A stretch of DNA of 49,050 bases from Candidatus Eiseniibacteriota bacterium (GCA_025360715.1 JANYBS010000192.1:1-49050); one strand, 5' to 3'; counted from the first letter of the stretch, positions 1-7,783 are shown. Notes: a model not told the origin generated them from the letters alone. Program-made: numbers and translations.

Positions 1-17
1 TTGAGATGCTCGCGCTC

Positions 18-935
18 TCAGGCGACGGGCGCTTCTCGCGTTCCCAGCCACTCGCGCCAGAGCTGCGGCGCCTCGTCCACGAACGACGTGTGGCGTGGCA
101 CCCAGCCGAGTTCGCGGTGAGCCTTGCCGGCGTTGACGCTCTGGTTGTTGAGCAGCGCCTTGCCGTACACGCCCAGCGTCTTCACCATGTCGTCGGCAGG
201 CCACGACTTGGCCTTGGCGCCCGAAGCAGCCGAAGCCGCTTCGGCCATGGCCTTCACGGTGAGCTGCGAGCCGTCGGCGATCAGGTACGCTTCGCCGGCC
301 TTGCCATGTTCGAGCGCCAGCGCATACGCGTCGGCCAGGTCGTCGCGGTGCACCATCGGCCAGTGCTGCGAGCCGTCGCCGGGATACGTGAGAGTCTTCT
401 GCTCGTGGGCCTCGGCCCACCAGGCTCCCAGGATGCCGCGGCCTTCGCCGTAGACGACGCCGGGGCGCAGCACGACCGTGGCGACCTCGTGCGCGGAGAG
501 GTCGATCGCGATCTGCTCGTGAGCCGGGCGCCAGCTCACGATCTCGAGTGGCTTGAGCGCGGCGGTCTCATCGAGCGGCGAAGTCGCCGGGCCATGCACC
601 CAGATGCCGCTCGTGTAGATCACACGACGCACGCGGCCATCGAGCGCGGACTGGCGGAAGGCCTCGAGCGCGTGCAGGTCCTGCTCGGTGGCGCCCTTCT
701 CGTGGTCGGCAGCGGCGTGAATAGCCACGTCGCAGTTCTGCAGCACGCCCAGGTAGTCGGCGATCGCCGCCATGTCGGCGATGACCGACTTGGCGCCAAG
801 CGCTTCGATGACGCGCGCGTGCGCGCGAGTGCGGGTGAGCCCGAAGACCTCATGGCCGGCACGGACGAGCCGCGCGGTGACCGCGCTGCCGATGTAACCC
901 GAGGCGCCGGTGAGGAAGATGCGCTGCTTGTTCAT
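18..935 (-). CDS. NAD(P)-dependent epimerase/dehydratase (extended SDR)
   Basis: A 305-residue extended short-chain dehydrogenase/reductase. The start ATG at 935 has an AAGGAG Shine-Dalgarno seven bases upstream; an in-frame extension to 1040 is possible but looks non-coding. The Rossmann glycine motif GASGYIG follows the first strand at residues 8-14, and a YTSG segment lies near residue 118. The canonical YxxxK pair is not obvious (a YGEGR segment is present instead), so catalysis may be atypical. Family members act on nucleotide sugars, flavonoid-like alcohols or other small substrates; nothing here fixes the substrate. It lies 187 bases downstream of queD on the same strand, with a GATAAT hexamer at 978-983 that could be its own -10 element. 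Family assignment is firm, function is open. Confidence 0.85.
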   Translation of the reverse strand: MNKQRIFLTGASGYIGSAVTARLVRAGHEVFGLTRTRAHARVIEALGAKSVIADMAAIADYLGVLQNCDVAIHAAADHEKGATEQDLHALEAFRQSALDGRVRRVIYTSGIWVHGPATSPLDETAALKPLEIVSWRPAHEQIAIDLSAHEVATVVLRPGVVYGEGRGILGAWWAEAHEQKTLTYPGDGSQHWPMVHRDDLADAYALALEHGKAGEAYLIADGSQLTVKAMAEAASAASGAKAKSWPADDMVKTLGVYGKALLNNQSVNAGKAHRELGWVPRHTSFVDEAPQLWREWLGTREAPVA

Positions 936-977
936 GACGGTGCTCCTTAGAGAGTAGGGGCCGGTTCGGTCCCTTCG

Positions 978-983
978 ATTATC
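978..983 (-). promoter_or_regulatory. possible -10 element for the epimerase gene
   Basis: GATAAT on the minus strand, 43 bases before the start codon and 5/6 to TATAAT. No good -35 hexamer lies 16-18 bases upstream, so this is only a weak candidate. Confidence 0.25.
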
Positions 984-1033
984 GGCTTTGATGGGTTTGG
1001 CTTGAGGGGCTTCGCCGGTAAACGCCACAGTCG

Positions 1034-1076
1034 CGGGCATCTGCCGTGTGCTCTCTGTACGGAAAGAAGATGCCCG
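1034..1076 (-). repeat. inverted repeat / hairpin between queD and the epimerase
   Basis: CGGGCATCT (1034-1042) pairs perfectly with AGATGCCCG (1068-1076), and CCGT/ACGG inside it (1044-1047 with 1059-1062) can also pair. No T-run follows on the minus strand, so it is not a classical intrinsic terminator. It sits after queD and before the epimerase and could be an mRNA stabiliser, a Rho-associated stop or a 5' leader structure. Confidence 0.5.
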
Positions 1077-1122
1077 GTATTCCCCGGCGCTGCGTCATTT
1101 CGCGGAAAAGTCGGGGAAACTC

Positions 1123-1488
1123 TCAGCGCCCTCGGTAAGTACAACGCGACGCGCCGGTCTCGTGGACCGTGATGGCGGCCAGATGGGGCACCAGCGGGTG
1201 CAGGCGGTTCCACAGCCATGCACAAAGATTCTCGGCCGTGGGGTTCTCCAGGCCGGCGATGTCGTTGAGCGTGCGGTGGTCGAGCTCCTGCTTGAGGATC
1301 GGCTCCACGATGGCGGCCACGGCGCCGAAGTCCACCAGCCAGCCCATCTTGGGGTCCACTTCGCCTTCGGCCATGACCTCGATCCGGTATGAGTGGCCGT
1401 GCATGCGAAAGCACTTGTGATCGGGTGGCACCATGGGCAACTGATGCGCGGCCTCGAAGCGGAATTCCTTCACGAGTTCGATACGCAC
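1123..1488 (-). CDS. queD: 6-carboxy-5,6,7,8-tetrahydropterin synthase QueD
   Basis: A 121-residue protein of the 6-pyruvoyl-tetrahydropterin synthase family. It converts 7,8-dihydroneopterin triphosphate to 6-carboxytetrahydropterin in queuosine precursor synthesis. Zinc-binding histidines are visible at H15 (EAAHQL) and H30/H32 (MHGH), with the catalytic Cys26 (DHKCF), an LDHRTLND segment and a PTAENL segment. The length is normal for bacterial QueD. The start is taken as GTG at 1488, just after the queC stop; a TTG at 1494 overlapping that stop is an alternative. It is the last gene of the queE-queC-queD run. Confidence 0.93.
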   Translation of the reverse strand: MRIELVKEFRFEAAHQLPMVPPDHKCFRMHGHSYRIEVMAEGEVDPKMGWLVDFGAVAAIVEPILKQELDHRTLNDIAGLENPTAENLCAWLWNRLHPLVPHLAAITVHETGASRCTYRGR

Positions 1489-1490
1489 GT

Positions 1491-2189
1491 TCAAGCCTCG
1501 GGGGTCTGGAAATACACAGTGGGGTCGCTCACGCCCGCTTCGCGGAAACCGCGCGCGCGCAGCATGCAGGAATCGCACGCGCCGCACGCGCGACCATCCT
1601 GGGAAGGATCGTAGCAGGAGTGGGTGATCGCGTAGTCCACGCCCAGCGAGACGCCGAGCTGGATGATGTCGGCCTTGCCCAGCGCCATGAGCGGCGTGTG
1701 CACGGTGTAGCGTGCGCCCTCGACGCCCGCGCGTGTGGCGAGCTTGGCCAGGTCCTCGAATGCGCGCACGAACTCGGGGCGGCAATCGGGATAACCCGAG
1801 TAGTCGATGGCGTTCATGCCGGCAACGAGGTCGCTGGCCCCGAGCGTCTCGGCGAAGCCCAGCGCGATGCCGAGGAAGATGGTGTTGCGCGCGGGCACGT
1901 ACGTGATGGGGATCGCGCTGGCCATGGCGGCATCATCGCGGCCCTTGGGCACGGCGATGTCGGCGGTGAGCGCCGAACCGCCGATCGCGCGCAGGTCCAC
2001 GCGCACCTCGCGGTGCGCGGTCGAGCCCAGCGCCGCGGCCACCTTGGCTGCAGCGGCGAGCTCCACGCGATGGCGCTGGCCGTAGTCGATCGCGAGCGTC
2101 GCGCATTCAAAGCCCTGCGCGCGTGCCCACGCCAGGCACGTCGCGGAATCCAGTCCGCCCGAGAGCAACACCACGGCTTTCTTGTTCAT
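1491..2189 (-). CDS. queC: 7-cyano-7-deazaguanine synthase QueC
   Basis: A 232-residue ATP-dependent enzyme that turns 7-carboxy-7-deazaguanine and ammonia into preQ0, the precursor of queuosine. The N-terminal PP-loop SGGLDS (about residues 9-14) binds ATP. A C-terminal cluster of four cysteines (HSCYDP...CGACDSC) is the family's zinc site. The ATG at 2189 overlaps the queE stop as ATGA, with a weak AGCGGGG upstream, so translation is probably coupled. An upstream in-frame start at 2216 would lie inside queE and is not used here. Confidence 0.95.
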   Translation of the reverse strand: MNKKAVVLLSGGLDSATCLAWARAQGFECATLAIDYGQRHRVELAAAAKVAAALGSTAHREVRVDLRAIGGSALTADIAVPKGRDDAAMASAIPITYVPARNTIFLGIALGFAETLGASDLVAGMNAIDYSGYPDCRPEFVRAFEDLAKLATRAGVEGARYTVHTPLMALGKADIIQLGVSLGVDYAITHSCYDPSQDGRACGACDSCMLRARGFREAGVSDPTVYFQTPEA

Positions 2190-2863
2190 ACGCCCCGCTT
2201 GGCGCCCCAGAGCCACACATGCAGACGCGTGCTCAGGCGCCAGCCTTCGCGTTTGCAGACCTCGGCCAGCTGCAGCGCGCGTTCGCGCAGGGCGGCGTCG
2301 GTCATTCCTTCGGGCATGATCATCACGCGCCCGCGCGGTACTTGGTGCTCTCGCAAGAGCCCGATAGCGTCGGCCAGATCGGGATCATCGCCCACCACCA
2401 CCTTGAGCGTGGTGTTCGGGTCACTCGTGTAAGCCGGCAGGTGCCGCCATGTGTCCGCCCAGCGCTCGGTCACCGAGGGCAGCTTGGGCGAATGATTGTA
2501 GAACAGCCGCTCGTGCCGCAGCGGCGGCGGCACGAGCCCGCTCGTCTCCACCTCGACGCGCGGCCATGCTTCGAGCGCTTCGGCGAGCAGCTCGGCCACG
2601 TTCGGGTGCGCAAGCGGCTCGCCGCCGGTGACCACCAGGAGGCTCGCATCGCCCAGCGCGCGCAGCTGTGCGAAGGCGCTGGCGATGGTGCTCGCGCGGC
2701 CGCCTGCGGCGTCCCACGTGTACTTGGTGTCGCACCAGCGGCAGCCCACGTCGCAGCCCTGCAGGCGCAGGAAGTGTGCGGGCGTGCCCGTGGACGGGCC
2801 TTCGCCCTGCAGGGAGAAGAACGCTTCGGAGACGCGAACGCCCAGAGTGAGGCGGCTGCTCAA
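2186..2863 (-). CDS. queE: 7-carboxy-7-deazaguanine synthase QueE (radical SAM)
   Basis: A 225-residue radical SAM enzyme that makes 7-carboxy-7-deazaguanine from the QueD product. The FSLQGEGP substrate motif is near residue 16, and the 4Fe-4S cluster motif is C37-x3-C41-x2-C44, followed by DTKYTW. VTGGEPL is the usual GGE SAM-binding motif. The only start before the conserved region is TTG at 2863, which overlaps the stop of the preceding secreted-protein gene as TTGA. It forms an overlapping run with queC and queD; folE and queF are not in the window. Confidence 0.93.
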   Translation of the reverse strand: MSSRLTLGVRVSEAFFSLQGEGPSTGTPAHFLRLQGCDVGCRWCDTKYTWDAAGGRASTIASAFAQLRALGDASLLVVTGGEPLAHPNVAELLAEALEAWPRVEVETSGLVPPPLRHERLFYNHSPKLPSVTERWADTWRHLPAYTSDPNTTLKVVVGDDPDLADAIGLLREHQVPRGRVMIMPEGMTDAALRERALQLAEVCKREGWRLSTRLHVWLWGAKRGV

Positions 2864-3630
2864 GGTGCTTGGAACTCAGTCGTTGGGAACGACGACACCG
2901 TCTGGACGGCGTTGGTCATGATGGTGGCCAGTCCCTGACGATGCGTCGTCGAGAACCACAGCCCGTCGTGTTCTTCGTAGCCCTCGTAGGTCCATGGCAC
3001 CGGCGGTGGCGTGTTGCCCTTGAGCACGTATTCCCAGCGCTCGACGCGGTGGTTCTTCTGGTTCACGTACAGCCAGTACCGGTCGCCCGGGGGCAGCCCT
3101 GCGTGGTCGAAGTCGAGCGCCAGTCGGTCGTAGGTGGCTTGGGCCTCGGCGACTTCGGCCTCGTAGCGCAGGTGCGCGCCCGGTTCGAGCATGCGGTAAG
3201 GCAGCACGATCCAGTTGCTGTCGTTGGTCCACAGGGACTGTGCGCGTTCGGTGAGCTTGCGCAGCGAATCGCCCTCGATACGCGTCTCGTTCATGAACGC
3301 GATGCCGCCCGCGGTGTCACCCAATGTGTGGATGAAGAGGAACTTGACGCCATCGCGCGTCACGCCCTCGACGCGGTGCTGGCCGGTGCGCAGGTTCCAC
3401 GCGTGATGGCGGGGCGCCCGGATCGAGTCGCGCACCGCTGCTCCAAAGGTGAAGCGCAGGCCCGTGAGTGACGCCCACTTCTCGCGGCCGCCCAGGCTCT
3501 TGAGCACCTGCTGCGCGATCACGAGCGCCTTGGGATCGGTATCCGCGGCAGCGGCCCATGCATGCGTGTCGGCCAGAAGGCCGAGCGCGAACGCGGTCAA
3601 GAGTGCCAGCGGGGCGCAGCGGGACTTCAT
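2860..3630 (-). CDS. secreted protein of unknown function, possibly LolA/DUF6503-like
   Basis: A 256-residue protein with a clear signal peptide (MKSRCAPLALLTAFALGLLADTHAWA; cleavage likely after AWA or AAA). The mature part contains many aromatic residues and paired strands such as LDFDHAG, DRYWLYVN and HRVERWEY, resembling the open beta-sheet proteins of the LolA-like or DUF6503 type; that likeness is a guess from pattern, not a recognised family. The start ATG at 3630 overlaps the stop of the zinc-ribbon gene (TGATG) and the stop overlaps the queE start, so it is embedded in the queuosine operon. Why a secreted protein sits there is unknown. Confidence 0.7.
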   Translation of the reverse strand: MKSRCAPLALLTAFALGLLADTHAWAAAADTDPKALVIAQQVLKSLGGREKWASLTGLRFTFGAAVRDSIRAPRHHAWNLRTGQHRVEGVTRDGVKFLFIHTLGDTAGGIAFMNETRIEGDSLRKLTERAQSLWTNDSNWIVLPYRMLEPGAHLRYEAEVAEAQATYDRLALDFDHAGLPPGDRYWLYVNQKNHRVERWEYVLKGNTPPPVPWTYEGYEEHDGLWFSTTHRQGLATIMTNAVQTVSSFPTTEFQAP

Positions 3631-3797
3631 CAGTGCCCGGCACCCTTCTCGAGATCGAACTCCTTGTGGCAGTTGAAGCACTTCCAGTGATAGGTCGCTT
3701 GGGTTGCGGGCCACGTGACGTGGTCGCTGCGGCCACAGCCGGGGCAGGAGATACGCACGCGCGGGGCCTGGCCCTGCGAAGCGGTCGGTTGGCTCAT
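3630..3797 (-). CDS. small zinc-ribbon protein
   Basis: A 55-residue protein with two CxxC knuckles, C18-P-G-C21 and C40-F-N-C43, which should bind one zinc ion. The ATG at 3797 has an AAGGAG Shine-Dalgarno with good spacing (the complement of 3805-3810), which fixes the start. The stop overlaps the next gene as TGATG. Such small zinc ribbons may bind nucleic acid or scaffold a complex; the role cannot be read from sequence. It seems to be the first gene of the run that leads into queE-queC-queD. Confidence 0.75.
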   Translation of the reverse strand: MSQPTASQGQAPRVRISCPGCGRSDHVTWPATQATYHWKCFNCHKEFDLEKGAGH

Positions 3798-3898
3798 GGA
3801 AGTCTCCTTGGGAAATGGGGTACGGGAGCGCCGGGGCAGTATAGCGAGGCGCCGAGGCGCGCGCGAAAGCTGGCCCGGCCCTGGCGTGGCCCCGGTGG

Positions 3899-4336
3899 CT
3901 ACCGGTAGCGGTGGGCGTAGACGCCGACGCAGTGGTCCTGCACCACCGTGAAGCCGGCCTGAGCCAGGCGCTCGGCGGCCGCGTCGTGGCGAATGCCGGT
4001 CTGCAGCCACACGATGCGTGGGCGCTGGGCGCTCGGTAGCGCGATCAGTTCGCTGGCGATGCCGGGGATGGCGTCGATGCGGCGGAAGACCACCACGGCG
4101 TCGAGGCCCTCGGGCAGCTCGGTGAGGCTCGCCAGGTTCTTGCGGCCGAACGTCTCCGGGTAGACCGGGTTCACGCCGATGATCTGCTTGCCAAGGTCTT
4201 CGAGCGTCGCGGGCACGGAATACGCGGGCTGGTCGGGATCACGCTCGTCTTTGATGCCGAGCACGGCGATGCGCTGCATCGAGCGCATGACCGGCGCCAG
4301 ATCGGCTTCGGCGGTGAGGATCGAGCCGGGCATCAT
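3899..4336 (-). CDS. CoA-binding domain protein (YccU-like)
   Basis: A 145-residue single-domain protein of the CoA_binding family, related to the N-terminal part of succinyl-CoA synthetase alpha and to YccU. A Rossmann-like core is visible: RIAVLGIKD near residue 22, the GVNPVYPE segment near 54 and IVWLQTGI near 108, followed by a conserved DHCVGV near the end. Stand-alone proteins of this kind bind CoA but have no settled reaction. The first ATG at 4336 overlaps the stop of the upstream receiver-like gene (ATGA), so the two are translationally coupled. The 101-base gap to the zinc-ribbon gene has no clear terminator. Confidence 0.85.
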   Translation of the reverse strand: MMPGSILTAEADLAPVMRSMQRIAVLGIKDERDPDQPAYSVPATLEDLGKQIIGVNPVYPETFGRKNLASLTELPEGLDAVVVFRRIDAIPGIASELIALPSAQRPRIVWLQTGIRHDAAAERLAQAGFTVVQDHCVGVYAHRYR

Positions 4337-4710
4337 GCTTCGGGCTCGGCGACGGGCAGTTGCTCGCCCGTGAGCAGGCCGGGCAGCCGAGTCACGAAGG
4401 CGGAGCGCGGCATCACGAGGTCGATGCCGGCTTCCTGGGCGCTGGCGCGCAGGGCGTGGTCCACGTGCGGGTAGAAGCCCACGATGGGGATGGCGGCCGT
4501 CCGCGCGTCGGCTTTGAGCGCTCGTATGAGCGCGGGCGGGTCGCCGGGAGCTTGCAGGTCGAGGAGCACGAGTGCCGGCGGCGTGGCTGCGGCGGCTTGG
4601 GCAGCGCGCGCAAGCGGCGTGAGCGCGAGTTCCACATGGAGTGCCTTGGCGGTCGCGGCGATCTTGGTGGCGAAGAAGAGGTCGGGTACCACTGCCATCA
4701 CTCGGCGCAT
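4333..4710 (-). CDS. degenerate response-regulator receiver domain protein
   Basis: A 125-residue protein with the alternating pattern of a CheY-like receiver. VLLDLQAP at residues 48-55 carries an aspartate in the phospho-acceptor position, and ADARTAAIPIVGFYPHVD looks like the beta4/alpha4 region. The usual acidic pair near the N-terminus is reduced to one aspartate (VVPDLFF), and the conserved beta5 lysine is replaced by arginine (MPRSAF). It may therefore be a non-phosphorylated pseudo-receiver. It ends in an ATGA overlap with the CoA-binding gene. The start at 4710 is preferred over the internal ATG at 4698, but neither has a strong ribosome site. Confidence 0.6.
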   Translation of the reverse strand: MRRVMAVVPDLFFATKIAATAKALHVELALTPLARAAQAAAATPPALVLLDLQAPGDPPALIRALKADARTAAIPIVGFYPHVDHALRASAQEAGIDLVMPRSAFVTRLPGLLTGEQLPVAEPEA

Positions 4711-4762
4711 GCGAGGACCTTGGTGGGCGAGGCGCGGGGCGTCAAGCGCAGCAAATGCGAAA

Positions 4763-4788
4763 CCCGGCGACTCGCGAGAGTCGCCGGG
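4763..4788 (-). terminator. hairpin terminator after the 4816-5559 gene
   Basis: A perfect 11-bp stem (CCCGGCGACTC / GAGTCGCCGGG) with a four-base loop, followed on the minus strand by TTTCGCATTT. It lies 28 bases past the stop of the secreted-protein gene, where an intrinsic terminator is expected. Confidence 0.65.
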
Positions 4789-4815
4789 CTCACAGGCAGC
4801 AAGGGGTTGCTGCGA

Positions 4816-5559
4816 CTACCGGTACAGCGTCTTGATCTTGCCCCACGTCGACTGACGGGTGGGCGTCGTGCAATCCGGAGCGTCGAACTTGCCGTTCGGA
4901 TGTGCCGAGTAGCCCGCCGGCTGGCTCTGGATGTCCCACAGACCATCGAGCAGACCGGGGACCTGCGCGCCGTTGCAGAACGACAGGCGGTAGGAGCCGC
5001 CCGTGACGCGGTAGGCACCCTTGAACGAGCCGTTGATCACACCGAAGCTGCTCTTGGTGATGACCGTGACGAGCGAGTCGACGTTGCCGCCGAGCAGGAC
5101 CGTGCCGTTCGCGTACTGCGGAAGCGCGACTGCCGGTGCCGGTACCGTGGCGGAAGTGTAGCCGCGCACCACGACAGGCGTGTGCTGGTACAGGTTGAAC
5201 CCGCCGTTGCGATAGACGGTCGTCCACTTCGTGCCGGACGAACCGAATGGCGTCGTCACCGTGCCCTGCGAGACCAGTCCGCCCAGGACCAACGTCACTT
5301 CAGAGGTCGGGTCGGCCAGGTTGATGCCCGCGAGCGGCCCACAGAGCAGGCTCGGTGACGCGAGGATCGTCAGGACATTGGCTGCCGGCGAGATGTTGCC
5401 GACCGGGTTGGCCGGGGTCTCGCTGGCGAAGCCGTTCGCATCCCACTTGAGAAGGATGTTGGTGCCGGTGCCGGTCACGCACTGCGCGTGGGCATTGCTG
5501 GTGAGCGAAGCGGCGGCGAGTAGCGTGAACAGGGCCGCCGTACCGAGAATCCTCTTCAT
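4816..5559 (-). CDS. secreted protein with WG-x-IK-x-LYR C-terminal module
   Basis: A 247-residue exported protein. The signal peptide MKRILGTAALFTLLAAASLTSNAHA ends in AHA before the mature Gln. Four cysteines in the mature part could make two disulfides. The middle is Gly/Thr/Val-rich and strand-forming, with no family I recognise. The last 34 residues, from PAGY to the terminal TWGKIKTLYR, align with the end of the neighbouring gene at 5605-6312, though the rest of the two proteins is different. The start ATG at 5559 has CTGGAGG upstream. The shared tail looks like a sorting or anchoring signal, but that is inference. Confidence 0.75.
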   Translation of the reverse strand: MKRILGTAALFTLLAAASLTSNAHAQCVTGTGTNILLKWDANGFASETPANPVGNISPAANVLTILASPSLLCGPLAGINLADPTSEVTLVLGGLVSQGTVTTPFGSSGTKWTTVYRNGGFNLYQHTPVVVRGYTSATVPAPAVALPQYANGTVLLGGNVDSLVTVITKSSFGVINGSFKGAYRVTGGSYRLSFCNGAQVPGLLDGLWDIQSQPAGYSAHPNGKFDAPDCTTPTRQSTWGKIKTLYR

Positions 5560-5604
5560 GAGCAACCTCCAGAGGCGCCGAGACGCCCGATGTCAGGTCG
5601 AGGC

Positions 5605-6312
5605 CTAACGGTAAAGGGCCTTGAGTGAGCCCCAGGACTTGTGCGCGGCAGGAGTGACACCCGGGATCTGCATCTCGCCCGAGAGCTGGTTGACATAGCC
5701 GGCCGGGACGGTGGCGTTCGGACGGCCCGCCTGACCCGAGAGCACCCAGCCTGCACGACGGCCGGGCGAGACGACGAACAGGTCCGCGCCCTCATCGAGC
5801 GTCGCCGTGCCATCGATACCGCCCTGGTTCGCGTCGTAATCGTACGTGAGCGCAAGGCCGTTCACCGCGGCGCCGATCAGCAGGTTGCCGTCGATGAACG
5901 TGGAGGGCGACGTGGCGTTCGCCGGGTTCACGCCGTAGTCCGCGTTGTGGCTGTTGTCTTCGTAGACGCGGATACGCGCGCCGGGAGCGAACTGCACCTC
6001 GAGCACGTTGTTGGTGAACGAGGACGTGACGACATTCGCGCCGGTCAGGAAATACGTGTGCTCAGCGCTGTTGTTCACGAAGCCCGCGAACAGTGTGCTG
6101 AACGAGGTCACGAAGCCCACCGAGTTGTACGTGTCGCCGACATTCAGGAACGGCGAGACGTTCGTGGAGTTTGCCGACCCACCAGCGCACGACGAGCAAC
6201 CGTTGCTGGAGTAGTCGAAGCCCGTGAAGCCGAGGAGGAAATCACGCTGCGCGAACGCAGGCGTGGCGGCCATGACGGACAAAGCAAAGAGGAGTAGCAA
6301 GGCCTTCTTCAT
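5605..6312 (-). CDS. secreted protein with WG-x-LK-x-LYR C-terminal module
   Basis: A 235-residue exported protein with signal peptide MKKALLLLFALSVMAATPAFA (AFA cleavage site). The mature part is rich in Asn, Ser, Thr and Phe, carries a CSSC pair near its N-terminus, and has beta-rich segments such as NNVLEVQFAPGARIRVYEDNS. It ends in a 33-residue module (PAGY...SWGSLKALYR) matching the downstream gene. The ATG at 6312 follows GGGAGGTG at good spacing. It is 45 bases upstream of the 4816-5559 gene and probably co-transcribed. Two perfect inverted repeats lie 60-115 bases upstream and may be operators. Function unknown. Confidence 0.75.
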   Translation of the reverse strand: MKKALLLLFALSVMAATPAFAQRDFLLGFTGFDYSSNGCSSCAGGSANSTNVSPFLNVGDTYNSVGFVTSFSTLFAGFVNNSAEHTYFLTGANVVTSSFTNNVLEVQFAPGARIRVYEDNSHNADYGVNPANATSPSTFIDGNLLIGAAVNGLALTYDYDANQGGIDGTATLDEGADLFVVSPGRRAGWVLSGQAGRPNATVPAGYVNQLSGEMQIPGVTPAAHKSWGSLKALYR

Positions 6313-6372
6313 CGAGCACCTCCCAAAGGAACCCAAACAGAGCCGGTAAAGGCAGGTCGTCCACGCATGTCG

Positions 6373-6388
6373 CCCATCGATCGATGGG
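6373..6388. promoter_or_regulatory. 16-bp perfect palindrome, possible operator
   Basis: CCCATCGATCGATGGG is a perfect 16-bp palindrome lying 60 bases before the start of the secreted protein gene at 6312. It could bind a dimeric regulator or form a small hairpin in the leader. Confidence 0.45.
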
Positions 6389-6409
6389 ATGCACACCACG
6401 CGGCCACAC

Positions 6410-6427
6410 GCATCGCGGGGGCGATGC
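6410..6427. repeat. 7-bp inverted repeat with 4-base loop
   Basis: GCATCGC-GGGG-GCGATGC is a perfect inverted repeat 22 bases beyond the 16-bp palindrome, sharing the CATCG/CGATG core with it. The two may form one regulatory module. Confidence 0.4.
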
Positions 6428-6760
6428 ATGAACGACAGCCGGCACATGCGCTCCGCTGGGGGACGAAGCGAACGCCCGTGCTGATGCAACACAACCTTGG
6501 TGAGAGCCAGCGGCCTGGATCGAGATCAAGGCCGAGACAGGAAGAGGTTACTGACTTTCCGTGCGAATTGCAATACCCGAAGCAAAGGTCATTGTTCGGC
6601 ACTAGTTGTTGCGAGAAAAAGATTTAGCGATGCCATTCCGGCCCCAGGAAGGCGGCCCAGAGGGCGTGCCGATAGGTACCGGAATCGTCGATCCGCACAA
6701 GATATCCGCCACGAACAAGATGCCAACTGCATGTTTTGTAACGTTTTAGGGGTGTTCGGC

Positions 6761-7765
6761 TCACCCAGCGAGGGCCTTTGTCATGAGCGGCAGGCTCACA
6801 TCATACCGGTACGCGACGTTCATGTGCCCGTCGTCGAACTCCTGATGCACGTGCGTGATCCCCCGCTCGGACAGGGCCCGGGACAGCAGCCGCGCGCCCA
6901 GATGCAGGTGGTACTCGTCCCGGGAGCCGCAATCCAGATAGACCAGACGCATCTCCGCCACCGCGGCGGCGTGCGTCTCGAGCATGCGCAGCGGGTCGTG
7001 GACCAGCCAGCGAGCCCATACGTCCTCACGGAACGCCCCTGTCTCGAGATCCCACGGCACGGCGAAGCCCATCTCGCCCGCCGGGTCGGGTGAGTAGCAC
7101 GCGGCCATGCCGAGCACATTGAAGGTGAGGAAGTCGTCCTTGCCCTTCTGGGGCCGGGCCTCGAACCGCTCGAGGAATCGCCGGATGCCGCCTGTCGCCT
7201 GGATCACCGAGGCGGCTTTGGGGACGTCGCCGCGGTAGCAGTACTCGAAGTACGCATCGCCGCTGTGGCTCGCAAGCGCCGCGAATATCTCGGGATGGCG
7301 CATGCCGAGCCGCAATGCGCCGTAGCCGCCCGAGCTCTTGCCCATGACGCCGCGGTGTTCGCGCGTTGGCAACGTGCGGTAGCGCGCGTCGATCCACGGG
7401 ACGAGTTCCTCGATCAGGTGCGTCTCGTAGCCCCCCGTCGCGGCGCTGTCCATGTACTGCGAGCCGCCCAGGCGCGTGAAGCAGTCGGCCATCACAAGGA
7501 TCGCCTCGCTCGCGCTGCCTGCCGCGAGCAGCGCGTCCATACGATCGTCGAGCGAGGGGCTCCAGGGATGGTCATTGAGCAGCATGCGCCCGCGTCCGCC
7601 GAAACCTGTGAGGACGAGGATCACCGGATAGCGCCGCGCGCGCTCATGGTCATAGGACGGCGGCAGGTACACCGGAATGCGCCGCACGTGCGGATCACCG
7701 AGCGGATTGCCTGCGAGCACGCGGCTTGTGAACTCCTCGATCACCACTCGTCCTCGCGGCATCAT
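6761..7765 (-). CDS. alpha/beta-hydrolase esterase (esterase D / enterochelin esterase-like)
   Basis: A 334-residue cytoplasmic alpha/beta hydrolase with no signal peptide. The strand VYLPPSYDHERARRYPVILVLTGF is typical of the esterase D / PF00756 family. The nucleophile elbow G142-K-S144-S-G146 gives the catalytic serine; the acid is probably in DCGSRDE, and the histidine in DDGHMNV near residue 313. The substrate could be an acylated sugar, S-formylglutathione-like thioester or siderophore ester; the sequence does not decide. The start at 7765 is a double ATG with CTGGAGG eight bases upstream. It lies just 18 bases after the large membrane protein gene and is probably co-transcribed with it. 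Confidence 0.85.
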   Translation of the reverse strand: MMPRGRVVIEEFTSRVLAGNPLGDPHVRRIPVYLPPSYDHERARRYPVILVLTGFGGRGRMLLNDHPWSPSLDDRMDALLAAGSASEAILVMADCFTRLGGSQYMDSAATGGYETHLIEELVPWIDARYRTLPTREHRGVMGKSSGGYGALRLGMRHPEIFAALASHSGDAYFEYCYRGDVPKAASVIQATGGIRRFLERFEARPQKGKDDFLTFNVLGMAACYSPDPAGEMGFAVPWDLETGAFREDVWARWLVHDPLRMLETHAAAVAEMRLVYLDCGSRDEYHLHLGARLLSRALSERGITHVHQEFDDGHMNVAYRYDVSLPLMTKALAG

Positions 7766-7783
7766 CGCGGCGGCCTCCAGATC

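Larger units (their letters stand above)
6313..6760 (-). other. 448-base intergenic region with palindromes, upstream of the secreted pair
   Basis: No convincing gene. The part near 6312 holds two perfect inverted repeats (separate entries). Farther up, minus-strand promoter-like pairs can be seen: TTGCAA-N17-TAACCT around 6550-6580 and TTGGCA-N16-TATCTT around 6705-6735. Neither is strong. The stretch 6540-6640 is clearly more AT-rich than the neighbouring genes. Confidence 0.4.

Noticed and set aside
1489-1785. An N-terminal extension of QueD overlapping queC
   Set aside because: The extended part reads as an Arg-rich shadow of queC, and QueD is full length from GTG 1488.
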